NCBI RefSeq assembly: GCF_002197755.1 | Contig: NZ_NHOT01000008.1 | Span: 1 to 64,000, forward strand | Length of the DNA: 64,000 bases | Reading direction: 5' to 3' | Origin: Pedobacter sp. AJM | GTDB taxonomy: Bacteria; Bacteroidota; Bacteroidia; Sphingobacteriales; Sphingobacteriaceae | In this document: positions 9,596 through 17,083 of the stretch, piece after piece | Layout of the letters: each line of letters starts with the position of its first letter | How positions within the stretch are numbered: the first letter of the stretch is position 1 | The notes under the pieces: model-generated | Told to the model about the DNA's origin: nothing | The model's database searches: none | Seen by the model: the letters and a program-made list of their open reading frames with translations, nothing else | Translations under genes and position numbers: made by a program

Positions 9596-9966
9596 TTGAT
9601 ACATCTGCTGCCATAAAATATTTAAATGGAACATTCCCATTAAAAGGTTTAATCTTTATGGATGATGTTTTAGATGTTGAATCTGTATTGTCATTTATCT
9701 CAGAAATAGAATTGCAGGTATGGAATCCTATTAATCCGGATGATATCAATATTTACAGGCAATTTGTTTCCAACTCCATTATCTTATTTCTGGAAAATGG
9801 GATTATTGCCGAGACGATAAGAGTTAGAAAAACTTATCATCTTAAATTACCTGATGCATTGATTGCTGCTACCTGTTTAATTAATAATCTAACGCTAATA
9901 GCTGACAATGATAAGGATTTTGCTAAAGTTGAATCTCTAATATGTATTAATCCAAATAATTTATAA
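9577..9966 (+). CDS. PIN-domain ribonuclease toxin (VapC-like)
   Basis: A 129-residue PIN-domain protein. The acidic metal-binding residues of the fold are visible: Asp8 in LIDTSAAI, Glu43 in SEIEL, Asp93 in LPDALIAAT, and Asp110/Asp112 in IADNDKDF. VapC toxins cleave tRNA or rRNA when not held by the antitoxin; the target here is unknown. The ATG at 9577 lies inside the antitoxin gene. The only gene close behind is a secreted hydrolase 5 bp downstream, probably a read-through neighbour. Confidence 0.88.
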   Translation: MAQRYLIDTSAAIKYLNGTFPLKGLIFMDDVLDVESVLSFISEIELQVWNPINPDDINIYRQFVSNSIILFLENGIIAETIRVRKTYHLKLPDALIAATCLINNLTLIADNDKDFAKVESLICINPNNL

Positions 9967-9970
9967 AACA

Positions 9971-10882
9971 GTGAATAGACTATTCTTAATTTTGATCATT
10001 TCTCATTGTATTATTATCACAAAAGCCCAGGAAGTTATTCCCCTTTACGCAGGAAATATTCCTGGTGCAAAACCAACCCCGTCAGATTATATAGAAAATA
10101 CTGAAGTCCGTGCCAATGGTACTTTAAGTATTACGAAAGTCTCAATACCAACATTAACGGCTTTTGAAGCACCAAAAGATATTGCTACGGGTACAGCGGT
10201 AATCATTTGTCCGGGTGGTGGTTATGGCGCTTTAGCTTTTAGTCATGAAGGCATTGATGTGGCCAAACGTTTTAATGCCATTGGTATTACCGCTTTTGTC
10301 TTGAAATACCGTTTGCCAAGTGATCAGATCATGGCGGAGAAAACCTATGGCCCCTTGCAGGATGCGCAGCAAGCCATTTATCTGGTGCGGAAAAAGGCCA
10401 GGAAATATGGCATTAAAAAGAATAAAATCGGCATCATGGGCTTTTCAGCCGGTGGGCATTTTGCTTCAACCCTGATTACGCATTATCATGATATAAAAAT
10501 TGCCGACCCTGAAAAAATTGATCTCCGGCCAGATTTTGGCATATTGGTTTATCCGGTAATTAGTTTTGAAGAATCTGTTCATACCGGAACAATGAAAAAC
10601 TTACTGGGCGATTACCCGACAGATAGTTTGAAACATTATTTCTCAGCAAATAAAAACATCAATAGGAAATCTCCGCCGGTGTTTTTCGTTCATGCAAAGG
10701 ATGACAACGCGGTTCCTTATGCTAATAGTATTTTAATGCATGATGCTTTGAAGAGCCATGGTATATCTTCTGAAGTTTATCTTTATGAAAAAGGTGGTCA
10801 TGGCTTTGGCCTCATCAATAAAACCTCAGATGTGGATTGGTTTAATTTAATGGCAAGTTGGCTTAAAAAACAAAAGTATTGA
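9971..10882 (+). CDS. Exported alpha/beta hydrolase (esterase-like)
   Basis: A 303-residue alpha/beta hydrolase with a signal peptide (MNRLFLILIISHCII, cleavage near KAQE). It shows an oxyanion-hole region CPGGGYG, the nucleophile elbow GFSAGG, an acid in FVHAKDDNAVP and the catalytic His in GGHGFGL. The arrangement resembles acetylxylan-esterase-like or BD-FAE-type enzymes of Bacteroidota, but the substrate is not predictable. Start is GTG at 9971, five bases after the PIN toxin stop; it gives an intact signal peptide. Confidence 0.85.
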   Translation: MNRLFLILIISHCIIITKAQEVIPLYAGNIPGAKPTPSDYIENTEVRANGTLSITKVSIPTLTAFEAPKDIATGTAVIICPGGGYGALAFSHEGIDVAKRFNAIGITAFVLKYRLPSDQIMAEKTYGPLQDAQQAIYLVRKKARKYGIKKNKIGIMGFSAGGHFASTLITHYHDIKIADPEKIDLRPDFGILVYPVISFEESVHTGTMKNLLGDYPTDSLKHYFSANKNINRKSPPVFFVHAKDDNAVPYANSILMHDALKSHGISSEVYLYEKGGHGFGLINKTSDVDWFNLMASWLKKQKY

Positions 10883-10954
10883 CATTTGGCAATTGATAAA
10901 GCTTTGAATTTATGATTGCGATGTATGCAGGTGATTATTTGTGTTAATTTTTAA

Positions 10955-10962
10955 TATATTTG
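10955..10962 (+). promoter_or_regulatory. Candidate -7 box TATATTTG
   Basis: An exact TANNTTTG match 31 nt before the lipoprotein gene at 10994. A TTTG lies upstream at 10938-10941, but the spacer is only 13 nt. Confidence 0.35.
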
Positions 10963-10993
10963 CGGCCAGTCGTTTACGCCTCAGTTTATAAAA

Positions 10994-11542
10994 ATGAATA
11001 ACCAAATTAAATACATCATGGTGGCTTTCGTTGCCATTATTTCAATTGCAAGTTGTAAAAAAGAAATTGATTGGGACGGTTTAGGGCCGAACACAAGTCC
11101 TGAAAGTAGTAATGGTGGAGCTACCTCTGAATATTTCATTACTTTTAAGGCAGATGGTATTGCTATAACTGAAAAGGAAGTTTCAGCAGTGAGAAATACA
11201 AGTTCAACACCTAGATCATTAACCATTTTAGGTACTATGGCTAATGGCACAGCGCCAAGACTTAAATTCTTTAGTAATGAGTCAGTTATCGGATTTTCGC
11301 CGGGATTAAATACAGGGAATAGCGATTACACCTATCCATTTTCATATGTAGAATATACAAATGCATCAAACGCTTTATATTCGACTATTAATGATAGCGA
11401 AGGTATTTATTTCTTTTATTCTGATGTGGCATACACTAATGGTGGTATAATAAAGGGATCGTTTAGTGGTCAGGTAAAAGGAACAAATGGTGCTATCATT
11501 AAAATTACTGAGGGCAAATTTAATTTAAAATTCAGCAATTAG
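10994..11542 (+). CDS. Small lipoprotein of unknown function
   Basis: A 182-residue protein with a lipoprotein signal peptide (ISIASCKKEID). The mature part is Ser/Thr/Asn-rich and predicted to be mostly beta. Its end, with GSFSGQVKGTNGAIIKITEGKFNLKF, is reminiscent of DUF6252-like lipoproteins in which a closing strand describes a metabolizable surface domain, but I do not claim membership. It stands alone and converges with the GH18 gene 5 bp away. Confidence 0.75.
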   Translation: MNNQIKYIMVAFVAIISIASCKKEIDWDGLGPNTSPESSNGGATSEYFITFKADGIAITEKEVSAVRNTSSTPRSLTILGTMANGTAPRLKFFSNESVIGFSPGLNTGNSDYTYPFSYVEYTNASNALYSTINDSEGIYFFYSDVAYTNGGIIKGSFSGQVKGTNGAIIKITEGKFNLKFSN

Positions 11543-11547
11543 ATTTA

Positions 11548-12651
11548 TTATTGATGGGGTAACGCTTCATGAATTGTCTGAAGTAAGCCACCACTATAAG
11601 GGTCATCATTCAATTCCCAGAACATAATCCCGTTCAGTTTTCGATCGATAACGTATCTGGTTTTTAGTGATATAGATTTCTCATCATCAAATGTAACCAA
11701 ACGTTTGGCGGTGGCATTGTAATAATATGGTGCTTTAGCCACATCATCCCAATAGTACTGATAGCCACTGTCTTTACTGAAAAAGGTTTTGTAATCTCTG
11801 GATGAAACACCATCCAGAAATTTAGTAGGCTGATATAAGCCATGATTCGCATCCGTGGTATTCTCAAATATTCTTCCATAGAATGCCGCACCTAAGGCAA
11901 TTTTATCTGGCGGAACACCATATTTGATCATTTCTTTAATGGCATAATCTGCTGATGACTGTTGCTGCGGCGTAGAATAAAGTGGCGTATGGTGACCGCT
12001 GATTTTGGCATAACCGCCTACCAGATCGTAGCTCATTAAATTAACACGATCAACCAATGGCATCACTTTTTTCCATTCAAAGCATGAATCCAGACAGTTT
12101 TTATTGCCACCGGCAGCAAAGCTGATTTCGGCTTTCCTGCCCAGTTCATCTCTTAAAGCCTTAATCAGCAAGGTGAAATTTTGTTTATCTGCTGCCATGT
12201 ATTTGTGCCCTGGATAACCTTCAACTGCCGGGTATTCCCAGTCGATATCAATTCCATCAGCTTTGAAATAATTCAATAAGGCTTTTGTAGTTTGGGCAAA
12301 AGTTTTCCGGCCACTGGCCCGGCTAAAAACTTCGGAGCAATTCGGGCAGGCACTCCAGCCGCCCATGGCAATCATCACTTTTAAATCGGGATTTCTTTTT
12401 TTTAAATGTACCATTCTGTCAATTAAAGCAGAATCTTTAGCAGAACTGATGTAAAGGCTATCACCTTTTAAGTGACCAAAACTATAAATCAGGTGACTGA
12501 TCTTTTCAACCGGAAAACTATCGATCACTGTTCCATTACCCGTATAGTAGGCAATCACATTCGGTTTAAGAGGTTTTTGAGCAAAAAGACTGGTGCTGAA
12601 AAATATTGCTGTAAAACTAAAAAAGGTTAAAAAAAGTGATTTAGACTGCAT
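11548..12651 (-). CDS. GH18 family glycosidase (chitinase-like), exported
   Basis: A 367-residue glycoside hydrolase family 18 protein with a signal peptide ending SLFAQ. The catalytic DxxDxDxE motif is present as DGIDIDWE at residues 132-139, with Glu139 as the acid. Other GH18 elements are VMIAMGGWS, VNLMSYDLVG and the C-terminal GIMFWELNDD. The length is that of a single catalytic domain without binding modules. Endo-chitinase or endo-N-acetylglucosaminidase activity is likely. It lies 10 bp downstream of the SirB1-like gene on the same strand, so the two may share a transcript. Confidence 0.92.
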   Translation of the reverse strand: MQSKSLFLTFFSFTAIFFSTSLFAQKPLKPNVIAYYTGNGTVIDSFPVEKISHLIYSFGHLKGDSLYISSAKDSALIDRMVHLKKRNPDLKVMIAMGGWSACPNCSEVFSRASGRKTFAQTTKALLNYFKADGIDIDWEYPAVEGYPGHKYMAADKQNFTLLIKALRDELGRKAEISFAAGGNKNCLDSCFEWKKVMPLVDRVNLMSYDLVGGYAKISGHHTPLYSTPQQQSSADYAIKEMIKYGVPPDKIALGAAFYGRIFENTTDANHGLYQPTKFLDGVSSRDYKTFFSKDSGYQYYWDDVAKAPYYYNATAKRLVTFDDEKSISLKTRYVIDRKLNGIMFWELNDDPYSGGLLQTIHEALPHQ

Positions 12652-12661
12652 CCTGAAAATT

Positions 12662-13537
12662 TTAATGGGTATTTGGCTCTTCTTTTAAAATATCTTGTAA
12701 TTCATTTAGTTCTGCTGCTTTTTCTGTTGCACCGGCATTTTCATAAGCAGAAATCAGGTTTCTGATCACCCTGCGAATGATATCTGTATTGCTGCAGGGC
12801 TTATAATATTCTGGCAACGGCTCTAAATTGAGCTGACGCAGAAACTGGTCTACATCATGCTTGCCAAAAATATTGCCCCGGTTAAAGGCATTAATATAGA
12901 ATAAAACACTATAATCCGTTCCTTCCTGTTTGCTGTCGTCAATATAACCTAAAATAAAATGTTGAGGCAAATTGATACCATAAACAGGTAAATCCAATTT
13001 CTGGGCAAGGGTAGAATAAATGATGGCCAGTGAAATCTGGTTGCCTTTTTTACTTTCTAAAACCTGGTTTAAATAAGAGTTTTGTGGATCATGGTGGTTT
13101 TTCGTATTGCCGCCAAAGCCATATTGCTGGTACAATACATGGTTGATGAGTTTAACCTTTTCTACAGAACTCATCTCATATTGCAAACCCAGCCAGATAT
13201 CGCGTTTGATTTCTTCCATCTGGATGATGATTTTTTGTTCATCCAGATCAGGATATTGATAGCGGTTAATAATCATGGCACCTTGAAGCAGATCAAATGC
13301 ACCGCTCAGATACCATAAATTTAAATCTTCTTTAACCGTACTAAACTGAATCTGGTGAACGATATTTTCGATGCGCTCCTGTAAAAGCCCATCAAAAGAC
13401 TGCTCCCAGGCATTTTCCAGATAGTGGATCACTTCACCACCATATTCCAGTAATTTTTTTTCTACATGATGATAAACTTCTTCATCAGGATCATCAAGTA
13501 ATTTAACTAAAGCACTTATCTCTGTGATATTTTCCAT
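12662..13537 (-). CDS. SirB1-like transglutaminase-fold protein
   Basis: A 291-residue cytoplasmic protein of the SirB1/transglutaminase-like family (Transglut_core2). The N-terminal 100 residues are helical, HEAT-like (ISALVKLLDDPDEEVYHHV). The core has VLYQQYGFGGN, NSYLNQVLESKKGNQISLAIIY and LPVYGINLPQHFILGY, the usual family landmarks. The active Cys of true transglutaminases is not obvious; a Ser occupies the GNQISLAI segment, as is typical in this family. Function is not established. It diverges from the methyltransferase gene by 42 bp. Confidence 0.85.
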   Translation of the reverse strand: MENITEISALVKLLDDPDEEVYHHVEKKLLEYGGEVIHYLENAWEQSFDGLLQERIENIVHQIQFSTVKEDLNLWYLSGAFDLLQGAMIINRYQYPDLDEQKIIIQMEEIKRDIWLGLQYEMSSVEKVKLINHVLYQQYGFGGNTKNHHDPQNSYLNQVLESKKGNQISLAIIYSTLAQKLDLPVYGINLPQHFILGYIDDSKQEGTDYSVLFYINAFNRGNIFGKHDVDQFLRQLNLEPLPEYYKPCSNTDIIRRVIRNLISAYENAGATEKAAELNELQDILKEEPNTH

Positions 13538-13567
13538 AAAACATATAACCTGTATGCGGCGATTAAT

Positions 13568-13575
13568 TACTTTTG
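13568..13575 (+). promoter_or_regulatory. Candidate -7 box TACTTTTG adjoining a start codon
   Basis: Matches TANNTTTG and ends 4 nt before the ATG at 13580 in a 42-bp divergent gap. Usage would give a very short leader. Confidence 0.3.
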
Positions 13576-13579
13576 CAAT

Positions 13580-14368
13580 ATGCTATTTCAATTTATTACC
13601 GATTATCTTAAACACCAATTAACAGCTAAAACCAGACACGGTACACACTCACCCTTTGTGTACAAGCTTGCAGATGAGGTAATTTACGATTTTACCGACA
13701 AATCTGAATACAAAACAATAGAAGCGCAAAGAAAAAAACTTTTTTCTGACGAATCCACTATAACCGTTACTGACTTGGGGGCCGGTTCTCATCTCAATAA
13801 AAATCGTACAAAGAAAGTCAATCAGATTGCACAGAACGCACTTAAGAGTCCGCGTTTAGCCAAATTGATATATCGTTTGGCAAAAGATACCGGGCCTAAA
13901 ACAGCCATTGAACTGGGCACCTGTTTAGGTATCACTACTTCCTATTTATCCAAAGCCTGTCCGGAGGCTGAAATTATCACGATTGAAGGTTGTCCGCAAA
14001 CTGCTGAAGTTGCCCATCAAAACTTTAAAGATCTTGACCTGCAAAATGTCGAACTTCATGTAGGAAACTTTGACCTTATCCTGCCAGATATTATCGCGAG
14101 GCAACCGAGTCTGGATTTCGTTTACATTGATGGCAACCATAGAAAAGATGCCACTTTGAATTACTTTAAATGGTGCCTGCCGAAAGTAACTGAACATTCA
14201 TTGCTTATTTTTGATGATATTTACTGGAGCAAGGGCATGAAAGAAGCCTGGGAAGAGATTAAAAGCCATCCGGATGTGACCGTAACGATCGATTTATTCT
14301 GGATTGGTTTGGTTTATTTTAAGAAAGGTCAGGCAAAAGAACATTTTAAATTAAAATTTAAACAGTGA
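13580..14368 (+). CDS. Class I SAM-dependent methyltransferase
   Basis: A 262-residue methyltransferase, O-methyltransferase-like (Methyltransf_24 type). Motif I is AIELGTCLGITTSYLS near residue 108. The acidic end of strand 2 is IITIEGCPQTAEVA, and the later DFVYIDGNHRKD and LLIFDDIYWSKGM segments are typical of this branch. The first 90 residues form an N-terminal helical extension. Substrate is unknown. The 4-bp overlap with the following DUF1345 gene suggests translational coupling. Confidence 0.87.
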   Translation: MLFQFITDYLKHQLTAKTRHGTHSPFVYKLADEVIYDFTDKSEYKTIEAQRKKLFSDESTITVTDLGAGSHLNKNRTKKVNQIAQNALKSPRLAKLIYRLAKDTGPKTAIELGTCLGITTSYLSKACPEAEIITIEGCPQTAEVAHQNFKDLDLQNVELHVGNFDLILPDIIARQPSLDFVYIDGNHRKDATLNYFKWCLPKVTEHSLLIFDDIYWSKGMKEAWEEIKSHPDVTVTIDLFWIGLVYFKKGQAKEHFKLKFKQ

Positions 14369-15036
14369 ACATCGAACCGAAATTAAAGGGCATTCAAAAG
14401 TTATCTGCTTTATATATACTGCTGATTAGTTTGCTGGCAGGTATTGCTGGCTATTTTATTGCGTTGCCGCTTCAATTCGGAACTTTAACCCAGATGATGT
14501 TTGGCTGGGATCTTTTTTGCCTGGTTTTAATCAGCCTGCACTGGTACATGTTTTTTCATACTTCTGTAGCGCAAACCCATTTAAAAGCCGTTAAGCAGGA
14601 TGAAACCCGGGGCGAGATCTTTGCCGTTGTGGTGGTTTCTACCTTCGCAGGCTTGCTTGCCGTGGTTTTATTATTAATTGATCAGGATATCAAGCCATTT
14701 GACCTCATCATCGCCATATCAGGCATGTTCTTATCCTGGTTTTTGGTGCATACTACCTTCAGTATGCGTTATGCCCATCTTTATTACGAAACCATTGATC
14801 AGGGCGATGCCCTGAAAAAAGGCTCCGGATTGGATTTCCCCGGGAATGAAGCACCAGATTTCATTGATTTCGCTTATTTTTCTTTTGTTCTCGGCATGAC
14901 TTTTCAGGTTTCTGATGTGGAAATTTCTTCCCGGAGAATCCGCCGGCTTTCGTTACTTCACAGTTTAATTGCTTTTGTATTTAATACAGTTATTGTGGCA
15001 TTGACTATAAATGCATTGGCCGGGTTAGGAAAGTAA
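14365..15036 (+). CDS. DUF1345 membrane protein
   Basis: A 223-residue inner-membrane protein with about five hydrophobic segments (near residues 14-34, 45-62, 85-105, 112-132 and 195-218). Family landmarks are FFHTSVAQTH, LSWFLVHTTFSMRYAHLYY and DFAYFSFVLGMTFQVSDVEIS, which fit DUF1345. Function is unknown. It starts with GTG at 14365, overlapping the methyltransferase stop codon, so it is the second gene of a two-gene operon. Confidence 0.88.
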   Translation: MNIEPKLKGIQKLSALYILLISLLAGIAGYFIALPLQFGTLTQMMFGWDLFCLVLISLHWYMFFHTSVAQTHLKAVKQDETRGEIFAVVVVSTFAGLLAVVLLLIDQDIKPFDLIIAISGMFLSWFLVHTTFSMRYAHLYYETIDQGDALKKGSGLDFPGNEAPDFIDFAYFSFVLGMTFQVSDVEISSRRIRRLSLLHSLIAFVFNTVIVALTINALAGLGK

Positions 15037-15188
15037 ATGTTTGTTGTATGGTTATAGGCATTGCAGCTTTTCTGGTTTGATGATGCAAAATTCTTTATTT
15101 TATTGGCCTTTCTATACAGATGATCTGAAAATAGTGGCATCCTTTATGACCTGTTCTTCACCATTTCTGGTCTGGTTGATTACCTTTT

Positions 15189-15287
15189 GGGTAACCGATG
15201 GGTTAACAAAGGGTAAGCAAGGGGTTAACAAAGGGTAAGCTAAGGGTTAACCAAGGGTACAGAAAAGGTTAACAAAAGGTAATGCAA
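15189..15287. repeat. 11-bp tandem repeat, nine units
   Basis: Nine consecutive 11-mers follow GGGTTAACAAA or GGGTAAGCAAG, often alternating so that a 22-bp higher-order unit appears. Units 2 and 4 (15200-15210 and 15222-15232) are identical. The first and the last two units are degenerate. The motif GTTAAC is itself palindromic. Confidence 0.9.
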
Positions 15288-15904
15288 TGTCGAACAAATG
15301 GTAATAACAGATTCATGCAGCTGATATCTAAGGGAACCCTTACTGAAATACAGGATAGATGCTTGTTTTTCGGTTTGACATAAATGTCTTAGATTTTTCA
15401 GCGTAAATCGATTTCATCTGCGAGAGACGTCTTGCTAATATTAAAATGAATCCCTCTTAGCAAACTATGTTTACTAGTTTTTAACCTCTATGGTCACTTT
15501 TAAAAACCTTTGATAAAACTATATAGCTTATAATTTGAGTTCGATGATGAAATGCGCTTTAGTGAGATTTGAAAAGGTTTTTTGGGTCAAAGCGAAAGTC
15601 GCCTTGTACTAAAATTTGCTGGCTTTCGCTGCCAGACAGTTTAAATGGGTATTATCCTATACTTTATAGTGGCTTAAAATGTTCATTTGCTGGCAGAGTT
15701 GAAGAGTAGCTAAAGTTAAGCTTATCTCAAAAAATGTAATGAATTCTTTCGTGATATCAACCTTCCTCTACAAATGGATACTTTTCCTACACTTTAATTA
15801 AACCACTACAATTTAGCTAAGGAATAAATTTCGTAGACCTTAATTTTTAAAAAAACTGATTTACGTTCGTCACTCCAAAACAGTAGAATATCACTTCATA
15901 TTGC

Positions 15905-16001
15905 ACGTTCGTCAAAAAGATCAGACCATAATTATTCTTTTTTACCTTCTTTGTTTTTGATTGTCAGGCTTGCTGAATGATAATTATGGTTCGAAGAACG
16001 T
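15905..16001. repeat. Imperfect inverted repeat before the knob-protein gene
   Basis: Left arm ACGTTC plus ACCATAATTATTC (15905-15937) pairs with right arm GAATGATAATTATGGT plus GAACGT (15975-16001), leaving a central T-rich segment of about 38 bp. It ends 22 bp before the ATG at 16024. It could be a protein-binding site, a hairpin in the leader or an invertible segment. Confidence 0.6.
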
Positions 16002-16023
16002 AGAAAACATTATATAAACTTTT

Positions 16024-17016
16024 ATGAAATCTAAATTTATTTTCTTTTTTCTGTTTGTACCCTTTTTAGCTTTTAGTCTAACACGGGATAATGCGGGTTC
16101 ACAAGGTAATGCTGGTGCCGTATCCGGATTTTTTGAAACGTATAATCCAATTAATTATCCTGCTGGTGCTGGAAGTTGGTGGCATTTGTTAGATGTTAGG
16201 CATAGCAACGCAGAAAATAATTATGCCATGCAATTTTCTGGCAGCTTCTTCGATCAGAACCTATTTTTTCGGAAAACGAATAATAATGCCGGTCAGCCCT
16301 GGTCTAAAATACTATTGCAAACGGATGGTAAATCAATAGTGGACGGACAGGCATCATTTTCTTACGGTAATACCAATATGGGTGGTTACAGCTGGACCAA
16401 TGCGGTTCTCAATACAAACAGCATCGAGATCGTAAATAATAACAGCACGGTTAATCATTCTTCACCTACGCTTGCCTTTCACCGTTATGGCAGCGGTGGG
16501 CCACAATTCAGGCTTGCTGCCGATGGATCAAATGTACTTTACCTGGAAAGTTCTGGCGAAAACTCGGCAAGATCACCTGCGCCTTACGGCGGTGGTCCGA
16601 ACAACTATTTCAGCAGACTTTATGTAGATGGTGGCATGGTTACGGCCGGAAATATAGGCATCGGAACCTCAAGCCTTACCGAAAAGTTAAATGTGGAAGG
16701 TAAAATCCAGGCACGGGAAATTAAAGTGGAAGCGACCAACTGGCCGGATTATGTATTTCTACAAGATTATCAATTGCCTACACTTACTCAGATAGCTAAA
16801 CAAATCAAGCTTAATGGCCACTTTCCGGATATACCATCCGCAAAAGAAGTGGAAGCCAATGGGATTGCGCTGGGTGAAATGGTGATTTTACAGCAAAAGA
16901 AAATAGAAGAATTAACCATTTATCTTATTGAATTAAATAAGAAAGTAATCAGCTTAGAATCGGCAAAAAGAAAGATAATAATGATGTCCACAAAAGATTT
17001 AAGGTTACTAAAGTAG
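16024..17016 (+). CDS. Exported knob/tail-fibre-like protein with C-terminal coiled coil
   Basis: A 330-residue protein with a signal peptide (FLFVPFLAFSL). Residues about 35-105 resemble a pyocin-knob/phage tail-fibre domain (NYPAGAGSWWHLLDVRH, then FFRKTNNNAGQPWSKIL). Residues about 215-330 carry the GNIGIGTSSLTEKLNVEGKI segment and a coiled-coil end (MVILQQKKIEELTIYLIELNKK) typical of Bacteroidota proteins with tail-fibre-like trimerization ends. It precedes the RHS pair on the same strand. It may be a surface adhesin or a delivery partner of the RHS proteins; this is inference. Confidence 0.7.
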   Translation: MKSKFIFFFLFVPFLAFSLTRDNAGSQGNAGAVSGFFETYNPINYPAGAGSWWHLLDVRHSNAENNYAMQFSGSFFDQNLFFRKTNNNAGQPWSKILLQTDGKSIVDGQASFSYGNTNMGGYSWTNAVLNTNSIEIVNNNSTVNHSSPTLAFHRYGSGGPQFRLAADGSNVLYLESSGENSARSPAPYGGGPNNYFSRLYVDGGMVTAGNIGIGTSSLTEKLNVEGKIQAREIKVEATNWPDYVFLQDYQLPTLTQIAKQIKLNGHFPDIPSAKEVEANGIALGEMVILQQKKIEELTIYLIELNKKVISLESAKRKIIMMSTKDLRLLK

Positions 17017-17083
17017 ATTACTTTACTATCTAATACTTTTTCGAGAATTGAATAACATTAGAAAATAAAACATACAACGTTAA

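Larger units (their letters stand above)
15037..16023. other. 987-bp gap without a convincing gene
   Basis: No ORF with family resemblance was found. A 65-codon + strand frame at 15041-15238 runs into the repeat and looks spurious. The gap contains an 11-bp tandem repeat (15189-15287) and an inverted repeat (15905-16001) just before the next gene. ACGTTCGTCA occurs directly repeated at about 15863 and 15905. The rest is AT-rich and featureless to my reading. Confidence 0.6.

Noticed and set aside
15041..15238. 65-codon + strand frame after DUF1345
   Set aside because: It runs into the 11-bp repeats, has no recognisable domain and no supported start.
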